NCBI GenBank assembly: GCA_016744065.1
Contig: JADGFA010000011.1
Span: 22,720-86,719, forward strand
Direction of reading: 5' to 3'
DNA: 64,000 nucleotides
Source: Gammaproteobacteria bacterium
GTDB lineage: Bacteria; Pseudomonadota; Gammaproteobacteria; SZUA-229
Numbering within the stretch: position 1 is the first letter of the stretch; every line of letters starts with the position of its first letter. Below are positions 27,804 through 37,722 of the stretch, piece by piece. Made by a program: the position numbers and the translations under genes. The notes under the pieces are model-generated. The model made no database searches and had not been told where the DNA came from. It saw only the letters and a list, made by a program, of their open reading frames with translations.

Positions 27804-29602
27804 TTTTTAAGGTAACCTTCTTTACTTTTTAATTTAACAAGAACACGGGTAAATGAATTTAATGAGCAATATAATGCAAAGAAATGTTCAAGTATCGTGG
27901 CAAATAAATAACTACTACTACCGGTAAGTTGCGAGTCATCCAGTTCTATTTCTACTTCTATGCCTCTGCATAAAGCGGTTCGGCCATCTATAGTAAGAGG
28001 CGCGCTAATTGCTTTTGTATTTACACTCATAATTGATTCAATCTGAGCGCGATTAATAGAGGATTCTTTAAAGTCATATAATCGTAAAATTTCTTTTAAA
28101 GCGTTAGTTGCATCATCTCTGCCTGTAATAGATAAATGATTAAGGCTTAAATGAGATATTAAACGCCAGCGAGCATTATTACGCATAGACGGGCGTACTG
28201 TGTTGCCTGGTTGTGTTACACAGCGAATATGCTTACAGGGAGGTGCACTATCAATACATTGTAAACGTGGTTGGTCTGCAGAAAAAGGCAGTTTAGCAGG
28301 CTGGTCACGATTACTGCATGTTGTTTGCAGGCTTAAGGTACGGTCATCCGGATTATTAGGGTTGAAATAAAGATCAACCAGACTCAAAAATACATCACTT
28401 CCATCATCTCTTAAGTGAGTACCCATTTTTGCGCTTCGGCGTTGTGCAAACCAGTAGGCATGATTTTCCTGATCATGACTTTCATGATTAGTGCCATATA
28501 GTGGTAGATAGGTTTCTTTATCTCCTGCCGAGGTTGATGCAGTTACATTATTTACTGAGTAAATTTCGTATCCAGTGGGTCTTCTTGCATCGGGAATAAT
28601 TTGATATTCAGTTGTTGTATGATCCAGTTTTATAGGGTCTGTTCTATGCTCAAATAAATTAACTGCCGGGGAGCAGGCCATTTGAAATGTTTCAGCAGAA
28701 ATATTATGTTCAAGTTCAACATCAGATTTACCCAGATAAATATAAAATTCTAGAGTATCTAATGCATCATCAGGTATTTTTTTGGCAAAACCTTCAAACT
28801 CAATAAACATAAACTTTTCAGGAAAAGTAAAATATTCAGTTAACAAGCGATAACCCATAAATGAGGTGTCAGGGTAGGGTAACAGACCTTCATCAACTTT
28901 AAATCCAACGGGTTTAATAATACTGGCAGGTAAGCGTACAGGCTTTGAGTCTGTTTCAGATGTGACCATGATAACAGCCTGGCAATCATTAAGGAGCAGT
29001 TCGTATAACGGATTTATATGCTGTGGTTGTCCCTTGAGATAAAAGCGAATATTGTCCGGCTTGTTTTCAGCAAATGTAATATCTTCATTAAATGTTTTTA
29101 AGGACAGTTTTAAAACACCAGCTGAACCTTTTAAACCGTCTGAGCCAGGTGTTGTAAATGGGCGCCCTATTAAATTGGCTTCAGTTATTTTAAAGGGATG
29201 TAATTGAGTCTCATAAATTGCTGAGAAGCGGCATGTTTCACCACCAAATTGTTCTGTTTCCAGTAGCGTGTTTTTGGGCAGGTGATATGATGCTTCCAGT
29301 TTTTCTTCATCGGGTACAAACTGAATGATACTCATTGATGGAATAGGGCGTTGATAATGAGGAAACAGTACTTCCAGTAAAGCATCGCTTAATTCAGGGA
29401 AATCATCATCCAGTTTATGCTGGATTCGAGCATTTAAATAAGCAAAACCTTCAATTAAACGGGATACATGGGGGTCTTCAATTGTTTCTGCATTTATACC
29501 TAAACGGCCAGCAATCTTTGGGTGTTCACCTGCAAATTCGGCTCCCATCTGGCGAATATAAGCCAGTTCTTTTTCATAGTAGGGAAGCAATTCATCAGCC
29601 AT
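27767..29602 (-). CDS. tssF: TssF baseplate protein
   Basis: A 611-residue baseplate subunit (VasA/ImpG). The start LLPYYEKELAYIRQMGAEFAG and SRLIEGFAYLNARIQHKLDDDFPEL are strong family signatures. Two TssF copies per wedge bind TssG and TssE. It overlaps tssE by eight bases upstream and tssG by 37 downstream, so the three are translated together. Length is typical. Confidence 0.96.
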   Translation of the reverse strand: MADELLPYYEKELAYIRQMGAEFAGEHPKIAGRLGINAETIEDPHVSRLIEGFAYLNARIQHKLDDDFPELSDALLEVLFPHYQRPIPSMSIIQFVPDEEKLEASYHLPKNTLLETEQFGGETCRFSAIYETQLHPFKITEANLIGRPFTTPGSDGLKGSAGVLKLSLKTFNEDITFAENKPDNIRFYLKGQPQHINPLYELLLNDCQAVIMVTSETDSKPVRLPASIIKPVGFKVDEGLLPYPDTSFMGYRLLTEYFTFPEKFMFIEFEGFAKKIPDDALDTLEFYIYLGKSDVELEHNISAETFQMACSPAVNLFEHRTDPIKLDHTTTEYQIIPDARRPTGYEIYSVNNVTASTSAGDKETYLPLYGTNHESHDQENHAYWFAQRRSAKMGTHLRDDGSDVFLSLVDLYFNPNNPDDRTLSLQTTCSNRDQPAKLPFSADQPRLQCIDSAPPCKHIRCVTQPGNTVRPSMRNNARWRLISHLSLNHLSITGRDDATNALKEILRLYDFKESSINRAQIESIMSVNTKAISAPLTIDGRTALCRGIEVEIELDDSQLTGSSSYLFATILEHFFALYCSLNSFTRVLVKLKSKEGYLKKCPPRAGEKILL

Positions 29603-30092
29603 GATTGGTTTCCTCTACACTTACAGTACGGGTTACGGGCTCAAGAATAGAATCGAAAACCACCATCTCTGGAGATGGGTCTGCATATAATGTTGCATCG
29701 ATTCTAAATCTTAAGGTGCGGTCTAGTGAATCAGAGTTATCCATATATCTTACTTTAACCGATTTAAATCTGGGTTCATACTCAATAAGAATGCTTTCCA
29801 GATGTTGTATAAATTCTTCGCGTTTTTCTTTATCTGAAATATTAACGGTTGCCAGATCAGGAAGTCCATAGTTTAACAATGAGCTTTGTATTTCGCTTAA
29901 TTCATTGTCAGGCTCTACCATCCTGAAACGGGTATTAAGTAAGTTTTCAAGATCACGGCGTACGCTATTGCGAAGCTCTTTTAGTTTCTGATGTTGATCC
30001 GGGTCAACTTCCACATTATTGTTTGGATCATTATCAATTAAACGATCTAATATGGATGGACGCAGTTTCTTTTTCTTATCTACTCTTGCCAT
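29595..30092 (-). CDS. tssE: TssE gp25-like baseplate protein
   Basis: A 165-residue protein with the gp25-like (GPW) domain over residues 35-160: SVRRDLENLLNTRF, LLNYGLPDL and IEYEPRFKSVKVRY are clear signatures. TssE starts sheath polymerisation at the baseplate. The N-terminus is Lys-rich (ARVDKKKKLRPSILDRL), as is common. It overlaps tssF by eight bases. Confidence 0.95.
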   Translation of the reverse strand: MARVDKKKKLRPSILDRLIDNDPNNNVEVDPDQHQKLKELRNSVRRDLENLLNTRFRMVEPDNELSEIQSSLLNYGLPDLATVNISDKEKREEFIQHLESILIEYEPRFKSVKVRYMDNSDSLDRTLRFRIDATLYADPSPEMVVFDSILEPVTRTVSVEETNHG

Positions 30093-30235
30093 TTTTATAT
30101 CTATTTATGCAGCTGAAGTTTGTTAGTTAATGGCGCAGGGCGTTGTACTGTATTTCGACCTGGATTAACAGAGTAAATAATTGCTTTGTTTATAATCACC
30201 AGGTAAGTAATAACGTTTTTTATCATAATGATGTA

Positions 30236-31732
30236 TCAGGCCGATTGGGCCAGTTCAGTAACCAGTTCCAGTTCTGAGACCATATGGTCTAATTGATAAT
30301 GTGGTCGAAGGTGAATGACACATACAAATTCACCGGGTTTTTCAGGGTGTTCTTTTACCTGTACGGCAGCTTCTCTTAATGGATAACGAGCCTGTTCTTC
30401 CCATTCTAAATCCTCACGACCTGTTGTGTATTTAAACAACCAGTTGCGTAAGAAATCTTCACATTCTTCAGCCGTGGTAAATGAGCCCACTTTGTCACGT
30501 ATCATTACTTTAATGTAATGTGCAATTCGTGCACCACATAAAACATGTTGTAACATAGCGGATAGTCGCGCGTTAACTTCACCCTCACGATTCGACTGTC
30601 TTTTAGGTTTATGAGCAGACTGATTGCCATAGAAAGCAGCAAATGGTGTATCGTAACACTGGCAAAGAGGAATAAAACCAAGGTCACTAAGTTCACGTTC
30701 TTTTATATCGGTAATAATGACGTCAGTTACTGGTTTTGTTGCTATGTTTTCTGCATCGGTTTCATAGCTATCACAGAACAGGTTGGTTAGTAATCCTCCG
30801 CCAATCTGATTACGTGGAACACCTCTAATATGTCCAAACCAGCCTACATTTGCAAATTCACGAATCATAATTGCGGCAAAGCCATATGCGGCATTTCCCC
30901 AGCAATAATTTTCTCTTTCATGACTGGCAACCTGTTCATAAAAAAACATGCCTTTAAAGCTGCCGGGGGTTTTACGGTAGGGTAATCGCATCAAAATATG
31001 TGGCATGACCAGACCAATAAACTGAGAATCAATTTTACCTCTAAATGCACGCCATTTAATATATTCTTTTTGTGCAAAAATACTGTGTAAGTTTAAGGGG
31101 TTACCCAATGTTGAGTAATCATCAAGACCAAATAATTCAGGAGAAGCGCCTGTAATAAAGGGTGCAAAAGAAGCGGCAGCAACCTGAGATATTCCTTCCA
31201 GTGTTGCCAGGTCATCGTATTTGTGCTCCTGTGACGGTTTATGACTAACTTCATAATCACCTATTAATACGCCATAAGGTTCACCACCAGGAGTTCCGTA
31301 TTCTTCATTGTATATTTTCTGAAATAACTGGCTTTGATCAAACTCCAGTGCACGGGATATATCCCGTGATAGCTCTGGCCATGTAGCATCAAATAATTTT
31401 ATTTTTATACTTTTTATTCCATCAGCCTGAACGGCTAGATACCAGAGTCCACGCCAGGATGACTCTAATTTCTGAAAATGTCTGTGGTGGATTATTACAT
31501 TTACCTGATCATTGATCATATAATCAATATCAGAAATTGAGCGTTGTATTGCGTCAATAATATCTTCAGGTTTTCTAAGACTTTTAATCGGGGTAAATTC
31601 TGTTAACCAATAGGCAAGTGCTTTTAAATAATCAACTTCATCTAAAAATTGTTGAACACTGGTGATGTAAGCCGATTTTGAGCAAAGGCTATCTAAATTA
31701 ATTTCAGATTCTGTCAGCTTATCCCTGGACAT
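30236..31732 (-). CDS. tssC2: Second TssC-like sheath protein (ImpD-like)
   Basis: A 498-residue paralogue of TssC sharing LESSWRGLWYLA, IYNEEYGTPGGEPYGVLIGDYE, YCWGNAAYGF, NQIGGGLL and the end LRPHYQLDHMVSELELVTELA. Some T6SS clusters carry both ImpC and ImpD types. The motifs are full length, so it is not a relic. Its role is unclear: a minor sheath component or a variant sheath subunit. It sits 95 bases after tssC and 144 bases before tssE, with no hcp between as is often found. Confidence 0.88.
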   Translation of the reverse strand: MSRDKLTESEINLDSLCSKSAYITSVQQFLDEVDYLKALAYWLTEFTPIKSLRKPEDIIDAIQRSISDIDYMINDQVNVIIHHRHFQKLESSWRGLWYLAVQADGIKSIKIKLFDATWPELSRDISRALEFDQSQLFQKIYNEEYGTPGGEPYGVLIGDYEVSHKPSQEHKYDDLATLEGISQVAAASFAPFITGASPELFGLDDYSTLGNPLNLHSIFAQKEYIKWRAFRGKIDSQFIGLVMPHILMRLPYRKTPGSFKGMFFYEQVASHERENYCWGNAAYGFAAIMIREFANVGWFGHIRGVPRNQIGGGLLTNLFCDSYETDAENIATKPVTDVIITDIKERELSDLGFIPLCQCYDTPFAAFYGNQSAHKPKRQSNREGEVNARLSAMLQHVLCGARIAHYIKVMIRDKVGSFTTAEECEDFLRNWLFKYTTGREDLEWEEQARYPLREAAVQVKEHPEKPGEFVCVIHLRPHYQLDHMVSELELVTELAQSA

Positions 31733-31826
31733 TCATTTACCGATTTGAATTGTATTTTAGCTAGTGAAGAAGCAGAAACCGTATCTATTAAAGATACGGT
31801 TTCTGGCAACACGCAGTGTTAAAGAT

Positions 31827-33317
31827 TTAACCGGCTTTAGGTATGCTTGCAACCATACGCATAGAAGCACTCAGTTCTTCCATCTGTAACCATGGACGCA
31901 TATAAGCAACAGCGCTATATGCACCTGGTTGTCCAGGAACTTCTTTAACTTCTATGCTTGCTTCTGCCAGTGGGAACCGTGCTTTCATTTCAGCACTTGC
32001 ACCTGGGCTGGCATTAACATAGCTGGATATCCAGCGATTTAACCATTCCTCAGCATCACTGGCTTCCATAAATGAACCAATCTTGTCGCGTGCCATTACT
32101 TTCAGGAAGTGTGCAATGCGGGAAGTAGCCATTATATAAGGAAGGCGAGCAGAGATTTCTGCATTCGCTGTTGCAGAAGGATCATCAAACTTTTTAGCTT
32201 TCTGTGTTGTTTGCGCACCAAAGAAAACAGCATAGTCTGTATTTTTATAATGACATAAAGGCAGGAAGCCCAGTTTACTTAATTCAGCTTCACGTCGATC
32301 AGTAATACCAATTTCTGTTGGGCATTTTGCATCAACATCACCATCATCACTAACAAATGCATGGCTTGGCAGACCTTCAACTTTACCACCACCTTCAGCG
32401 CCACGTATACTCGTGCACCAGCCATATTCAGCATATGACTGTGTAAGTGTTGTGCCCATTGCATATGCTGCATTCATCCAGCAATACTCATCATGCTCAC
32501 TCTCTAGCTGGCGACCATCTGAATCGAGTTTTGCTTCTTCAAAATTAAATGCTTCAACAGGTTTTGTTGCAGAACCATAAGGCAGGCGAGCCAGTACACG
32601 AGGCATTGTCAGGGTAACAAAACGTGAGTCTTCGCTATCGCGGAAACTACGCCACTTAGTGTATTCGGCAGAGTCAAAAATCTTTTCAAGATCACGCGGT
32701 TTTGATAATTCGGTAAAACTGTCAAAGCCAAACATTTTAGGATCGGCTGCAGAGATGAATGGGCAAAAACCGGCGGCGGCTACATTAGACATACTTGAAA
32801 GCATATCCAGGTCATCTGGGTGTCCTGAAAATTCAAAATCACCAATTAATGCAGCATAAGGTTCACCACCGGCAGTACCAAATTCACTTTCATAAATTTT
32901 CTTGAATATCTGGCTTTGATCAAATTCAACCGCTTTTTCAAGATCTTTGGAGAGTTCTTTTTTGCTGATATTCATTACACGAATTTTTAAATCCGTGCTG
33001 GTTTCTGAGTTCATTACCAGATGATTAAGGCCGCGCCATGAGCCTTCCAGTTTTTGAAATTTTTCATTTTGCATAATTGCTGATAACTGTTTGGACATAA
33101 CGTTATCAATTGCAGCAATAGCATTGTTAATAGTTACTGTTAGGTTTTTATCCCATTTAACAGTTCCATCCATTGCTTCTTTGGTGAGTGCTTTTAAAAG
33201 GCCTTCGGTTTCATCACGAGAGGTTTGTTTGGTTGCAGAAATTGCCTGCTCAAGAAAACTGACCTGTTCTTCGGCTTCAGCTTCGGCTGTCTGCGATTCT
33301 GTTTCTGTATCGCTCAT
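31827..33317 (-). CDS. tssC: TssC large contractile sheath subunit
   Basis: A 496-residue large sheath protein (VipB/ImpC): [52 protein letters not shown] and [18 protein letters not shown] are diagnostic. With TssB it forms the extended sheath whose contraction drives the Hcp-VgrG spike out of the cell. The start overlaps the tssB stop by one base, so translation is coupled and keeps the subunits balanced. Confidence 0.97.
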   Translation of the reverse strand: MSDTETESQTAEAEAEEQVSFLEQAISATKQTSRDETEGLLKALTKEAMDGTVKWDKNLTVTINNAIAAIDNVMSKQLSAIMQNEKFQKLEGSWRGLNHLVMNSETSTDLKIRVMNISKKELSKDLEKAVEFDQSQIFKKIYESEFGTAGGEPYAALIGDFEFSGHPDDLDMLSSMSNVAAAGFCPFISAADPKMFGFDSFTELSKPRDLEKIFDSAEYTKWRSFRDSEDSRFVTLTMPRVLARLPYGSATKPVEAFNFEEAKLDSDGRQLESEHDEYCWMNAAYAMGTTLTQSYAEYGWCTSIRGAEGGGKVEGLPSHAFVSDDGDVDAKCPTEIGITDRREAELSKLGFLPLCHYKNTDYAVFFGAQTTQKAKKFDDPSATANAEISARLPYIMATSRIAHFLKVMARDKIGSFMEASDAEEWLNRWISSYVNASPGASAEMKARFPLAEASIEVKEVPGQPGAYSAVAYMRPWLQMEELSASMRMVASIPKAG

Positions 33318-33835
33318 TATTCGTCACCTTTTTTATCGTCATCTGAGCCCAGCTCACCCTGTAAAGAGGCAAGTGAATCCGCATTGCTTAATACTTCTTC
33401 CAGTAAGTTTTCAAGATCTTCTGAACGGTCTGCTTTTGTAAGCAGGTCGCGTAATTTATTACGTGTTTCCATTAGCTTTTTAAGTGGATCTACTTTATTT
33501 ACAATATTTTGTGGTTCAAAGTCTTCCATGCTTTTAAAGCCGAGTTCTACAGACATTTCGCTGCCATCACCCTCAAGTGTGTTTTCAACTTTCATGTTCG
33601 CCTGAGGTGATACATTATTCATAACTTCATTGAAATTATCACGATCAACCTGTGAAAACTTACGATCTTTTAATGCTTTTTTATTTTCGGTGTTATCGCC
33701 GGAGTAATCACCCATTACACCCATTACAAAAGGGATCTCTTTATTTTGTACGGCACCATTGGTTTCTACATCATAAGTGATGTGAACACGGGGCTTCCTT
33801 ACTCGTTTTAATTTGTCATGAATACTTTCAGACAT
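33317..33835 (-). CDS. tssB: TssB small contractile sheath subunit
   Basis: A 172-residue protein (VipA/ImpB): [34 protein letters not shown] and the tail with [16 protein letters not shown] match TssB. It partners TssC in the sheath; its C-terminal helix also helps ClpV recognition. It directly precedes and overlaps tssC. Confidence 0.97.
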   Translation of the reverse strand: MSESIHDKLKRVRKPRVHITYDVETNGAVQNKEIPFVMGVMGDYSGDNTENKKALKDRKFSQVDRDNFNEVMNNVSPQANMKVENTLEGDGSEMSVELGFKSMEDFEPQNIVNKVDPLKKLMETRNKLRDLLTKADRSEDLENLLEEVLSNADSLASLQGELGSDDDKKGDE

Positions 33836-33872
33836 GATTTAATCCTCTTTATTTTTAATTAATATATCGTCT

Positions 33873-34988
33873 TCATTCGTCTTCAGTTTTAACGCCTGTT
33901 AAAGAACCATAAAAGTCTCTTGCAGAAGAGTCCGGTATAAGCTCCCTCATCAGGTCATCCAGTGGCATATCGCCCCATTTTACCGCTCGCTCAAGTATAT
34001 ACGAAATTGGAGAATGTGGTTCTGTTTTACGGAAAAATTCAGAAATTTCTATCAATTTTTTAAATGCATCTGCTCTGGACTTTACCGGGCCTGATGCTTG
34101 TGCTGTCTGTCCTGTTGATTCACCTGAATCTGTGGATTCTCCATCAGACCCCTCAGAAGCTCCTTCATCGTTATCATCTGATGGTATTTTGTACTTACCA
34201 ATATGATTAATGGCTCCCCGGGACTCTTCAAGTATATTAATGATGTTGCTAACAGGAGGGGCATCATTTATGCCGCAGTATTCATCCAGCATGCTACCAA
34301 TTTCTCTGAACGTATCAATAGCTACGCTTACATCATCACGGATATTAACAAAAAACTCTTCACTGGACTCAGATACAGCACGCTCTACATCTTCGTTACT
34401 AAAACCTAATTTGGAGGCTTTATCAGATTTGGCTTCTTCATCTATTATTTTTTCTATGTCCAGAGCCTGCTGGTACTTCCATAAACTAAAAGGACCGGGC
34501 TCATTGCCCTGTGTTATTTCTACATTACGAATGGGGGCAATTAATACGCCTTCAGCGCCTTCGCCATTTAATCCGGTAAGAGAGGCTACTCGTGTTTCGA
34601 CACCATCTTCATCCGGTAAGGGGTAGAGAGTATCCCAGTACTGATCAATTAAGCCATGTATTAATCTGAAGCCATCCCTTAAACCCTGAAATCCATAACG
34701 CCGAATCAGCGCTTCTGTGTACCAGCTTGCAACTTCCAGGTCTTTAGCTTTATTTTGCAAAATATCAGGAGCCTGATCGAGAATTTTTCGCCACTGTTCA
34801 TCTGCTTCACTATTGTCGCCATCAAACATATTGCTACGTTCTGCAGCCCGGGCCGCATTACGAGCATCTTTAATAGAGTAATAAGCAGATGTAGGAGAGG
34901 AATCATCGCGAATGTCATCGCCAACCGGGTTATCTTCTGATATAGGTTGTAACAGGTTATCCAGTTGTATTATTTCTTCTGACGCCAT
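33873..34988 (-). CDS. tssA: TssA (ImpA family) cap/assembly protein
   Basis: A 371-residue protein with an ImpA N-domain: LDNLLQPISEDNPVGDDIRDDSSPTSAYYSIKDARNAARAAER and WYTEALIRRYGFQGLRDGF. TssA primes assembly at the baseplate and can follow the growing sheath tip. An acidic, Ser-rich linker (about 270-300) separates it from a short C-terminal domain with HSPISYILERAVKWGDMPLDDLMRELI, as in the short TssA class. It is the first gene of the leftward operon and is divergent from tagH. Confidence 0.93.
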   Translation of the reverse strand: MASEEIIQLDNLLQPISEDNPVGDDIRDDSSPTSAYYSIKDARNAARAAERSNMFDGDNSEADEQWRKILDQAPDILQNKAKDLEVASWYTEALIRRYGFQGLRDGFRLIHGLIDQYWDTLYPLPDEDGVETRVASLTGLNGEGAEGVLIAPIRNVEITQGNEPGPFSLWKYQQALDIEKIIDEEAKSDKASKLGFSNEDVERAVSESSEEFFVNIRDDVSVAIDTFREIGSMLDEYCGINDAPPVSNIINILEESRGAINHIGKYKIPSDDNDEGASEGSDGESTDSGESTGQTAQASGPVKSRADAFKKLIEISEFFRKTEPHSPISYILERAVKWGDMPLDDLMRELIPDSSARDFYGSLTGVKTEDE

Positions 34989-35337
34989 TTATTGTTATTC
35001 CTTCATACGTTATATTTTGCATCTATTAGCAAAGACTAATATAGAGCCTTCGCTGGCGTTTAATCTATGTATTTATAAGGTATTGAATTGCTTATGTAAA
35101 GCTAACAGCGTAATTTATAGCTTTAAGTTAAAATATTTCTTAAGAATTGTCGTCAATTGCTTGGAACATCAACTATCTATAGGTAATATTTAGACTCGGG
35201 TCTGGTTTTAGATTTTTGAAAGACTACAATAGTCAGTACGTTAAACGGGATACTTTAAAATAATTCATAATTGTTTTGGAAATATTCAGAGCCATAATTT
35301 AAAATACAAAATTGAGATTGTCAGGATGATATATTAA
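34989..35337. promoter_or_regulatory. Divergent promoter region between tssA and tagH operons
   Basis: A 349-bp AT-rich region with no gene, which should hold promoters for both T6SS operons. A weak rightward candidate is TTGGAA (35161-35166), 17 bases, TAATAT (35184-35189). A leftward -35 candidate is TTGACG read on the minus strand at 35156-35151, with a poor -10 near 35130. I found no sigma-54 TGGC-N-TTGC site. GAAGGA lies upstream of tssA. Promoter positions are tentative. Confidence 0.4.
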
Positions 35338-37020
35338 ATGCCATTAATCGTAACCATTACTAACGCTCCAGATTCGGTCAATCTGACTGAATCAACTAAA
35401 ACCTTTGATGAGCAGGGTGGCTCACTTGGTCGAGGTAAGGATAATGTCTGGGTGTTAGATGATCCAGAACGATTTCTATCATCGTGTCACTGCCAGTTTA
35501 GTTGTGAGAGTGGTCAGTTTTATATTACAGATGTAAGTACTAATGGCACATTTTTAAATGGTTCAGTTAATCCAATGGGCAAGGGAACTAAACTGCCACT
35601 TAATGATGGTGATGGTTTTGAGCTGGGTGATTATTCATTCTCCGTAAATATATCTGCTGGTACACAGCAGGCTTTTGGTGTTTCTGCAGATCCTTTTGGT
35701 AATGCAAATGCAGAACCAAATACGGCTATGGATGATATATTTTCAGCACCAGCATCAGATAGTGGATTTGGCCAGAGTGATGCAAATCCATTTGGTGGAG
35801 GTCATGTTTCCACTGCGGATTCAATATTTAGTACAAATGCCGAAGAAACAGATCCTTTAGCCGCCTTAGATAAGGCACAGGGTGGAAGTTTAGATGCTGG
35901 AACGGATGATTTTCAGGGAGGATTTGATAATATCTCTGGTTCACCAGATCCATTTCAACCTGCACCGTCCAGTGATCCATTTGCTGGGTCTAGTCATTCA
36001 GATCAGTCCAGTGCTTTAAATCAGCAGGTCTCGTGGCCTGATGCGGCGCCAGAGCATTTATCAATGGATAACGGAATACCCGATGACTGGGATGATGATG
36101 ACCTGATGTCATCAACACCACCTGCTTCACCCCCCGCACAAACTGTTGCGCCTCAGGTTAAGCCGTCCTTACCATTAACAGAACCGCCTGTTGTTCCCAG
36201 TCCACCACAGCGACAACCTGCACCGGCTGCGCCAGCTCCCCAGCCTGCTGCTGAACCTCCTGCACAACATCAACTTACCGGTAAATTTGACACGCCCGCG
36301 AATGAAGTCTTATTAGCGCAACATAAGGCGCAACAAAAACTTCAGTCTGAGTTTGAAATGCTTAAACAGCAGATGAAAGCACAGAAAAATGGTGAGCCCA
36401 GTAAAGTGACTGTTGATACCAGCCTAATTAAGGCTATGGGATTGCAACAATTAAATATGGATGATGATGAAGTCACAAAAGTTAATCAGGTTGTTGGTGA
36501 AGTCGTAAGAGAGATGGTAGGTGGCCTGATGCAGGTACTGGGATCTAGAAGCTCTATAAAAAATGAATTTCGTATGAATGTTACAACTATTCAACCAATA
36601 GAAAATAACCCACTTAAATTTTCAGCCAATATAGATGATGCGCTTGAAAATATGTTTATTAAACAGGGTAATGCATATAAAAAACCAGTAGAAGCCGTAA
36701 AAGAAAGTTTTGATAGTATTGCGGAGCATCAGGTTGCCATTCTGGCAGGTATTCGAGCTGCTTTTAAAGGGGTTATTGAACGCTTTGATCCTGCTCTGCT
36801 TGAGCAGCGATTTGCAAAACAGAAAAAGGCAGGCATTATACCGGCTAGCCAGAAAGCAAAAAACTGGGATGCTTATCTTGAGTATTATAATGAACTGGCA
36901 GGCGATATAGATAATTCATTCCAGTATCTTTTTGGCGATGAGTTTGTACAGGCTTATGAAGAGCAACTACAAAAATTGACAATCGCAAGAAAGTCACAGA
37001 TTAATAAAAAGGAACCATAG
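35338..37020 (+). CDS. tagH: TagH, FHA-domain T6SS regulator
   Basis: A 560-residue T6SS FHA protein (Fha/ImpI type). Residues about 28-100 form the FHA domain (GGSLGRGKDNVWVL, SSCHCQF, DVSTNGTFLNG), which binds phosphothreonine. A long Pro/Ala/Asp-rich linker follows (about 110-320). The C-terminal TagH domain contains MVGGLMQVLGSRSSIKNEFRMNVTTIQPIENNPLKFS and ends in a basic tail. It probably reads the PpkA/PppA phosphorylation state and promotes assembly. It heads the rightward operon. Confidence 0.93.
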   Translation: MPLIVTITNAPDSVNLTESTKTFDEQGGSLGRGKDNVWVLDDPERFLSSCHCQFSCESGQFYITDVSTNGTFLNGSVNPMGKGTKLPLNDGDGFELGDYSFSVNISAGTQQAFGVSADPFGNANAEPNTAMDDIFSAPASDSGFGQSDANPFGGGHVSTADSIFSTNAEETDPLAALDKAQGGSLDAGTDDFQGGFDNISGSPDPFQPAPSSDPFAGSSHSDQSSALNQQVSWPDAAPEHLSMDNGIPDDWDDDDLMSSTPPASPPAQTVAPQVKPSLPLTEPPVVPSPPQRQPAPAAPAPQPAAEPPAQHQLTGKFDTPANEVLLAQHKAQQKLQSEFEMLKQQMKAQKNGEPSKVTVDTSLIKAMGLQQLNMDDDEVTKVNQVVGEVVREMVGGLMQVLGSRSSIKNEFRMNVTTIQPIENNPLKFSANIDDALENMFIKQGNAYKKPVEAVKESFDSIAEHQVAILAGIRAAFKGVIERFDPALLEQRFAKQKKAGIIPASQKAKNWDAYLEYYNELAGDIDNSFQYLFGDEFVQAYEEQLQKLTIARKSQINKKEP

Positions 37021-37027
37021 GGCTTTT

Positions 37028-37654
37028 ATGAAACACTATCAATTATTTAAAGTTATTATAATAACTTTGTTATTTGGGGCTTTAACAGCATGCCAGTCAT
37101 TAAATGGTGCTGTTGGGGGATACTTCGGTCTGGATACAGATTTAGAAATTACTTTTGAAGTTGATGCAGATATTAACCCAGATGAGCTTGGTAAGCCTTC
37201 ACCATTGTTTATACGTATGTATGAGCTTAAATCTAAAAAAATGATGAAAAAATCTGACTTTATTGAAATATACGAGCGTGATAAAGAAGTTCTGGGTGCT
37301 GATATGATTGCCGCACATAAATTAAAGCATTTCAAACCAGGTGAAAGTCGAGCAGAGCATTTTGTATTATCGCCAAAAACACATTATGTTGCGCTTTATG
37401 GAGAGTTTCTTGAATTTAAAAATGCAGAGTATAAGTTAATCATTCCTGTTGTTGCCAATAATGTATTCAGAAACTCTGTTGTTGTTCGAGTGTCAGGAAA
37501 TAAGCTTATCTTTAATGAAGAAATAGCTGAAGAAATAGATGATGGTAGTGGTTTAAAAGAAAATGCGAGTAAAACTAAGGATGGTGCAGAAAAAGCACAG
37601 GGTACAGCTGATAAGACAAAAGAATCAGCAGATAAAATGAAGAAACTTTTTTAA
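37028..37654 (+). CDS. tssJ: TssJ outer-membrane lipoprotein
   Basis: A 208-residue protein with a lipobox (FGALTAC, Cys22), anchoring it in the outer membrane, and the beta-sandwich family motifs SPLFIRMYELKSKKMM and HYVALYGEFL. TssJ holds the TssL-TssM membrane complex to the outer membrane. It is longer than usual: after the domain ends near residue 175 there is a charged tail of about 30 residues (KTKDGAEKAQGTADKTKESA) predicted to be helical. It starts eight bases after tagH. Confidence 0.92.
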   Translation: MKHYQLFKVIIITLLFGALTACQSLNGAVGGYFGLDTDLEITFEVDADINPDELGKPSPLFIRMYELKSKKMMKKSDFIEIYERDKEVLGADMIAAHKLKHFKPGESRAEHFVLSPKTHYVALYGEFLEFKNAEYKLIIPVVANNVFRNSVVVRVSGNKLIFNEEIAEEIDDGSGLKENASKTKDGAEKAQGTADKTKESADKMKKLF

Positions 37655-37722
37655 ATAACACGGTATGTTTGCATAGATAAGTATGATGCAGATTATTAAT
37701 TAATAAAACTGGCGAATAAAAA

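Noticed and set aside
30236..31732. Second tssC as a decaying duplicate
   Set aside because: The frame is full length and the family motifs are intact, and paired ImpC/ImpD genes are known in other clusters.
34989..35337. Sigma-54 promoter for the T6SS operons
   Set aside because: No TGGC and TTGC pair with correct spacing was found on either strand.
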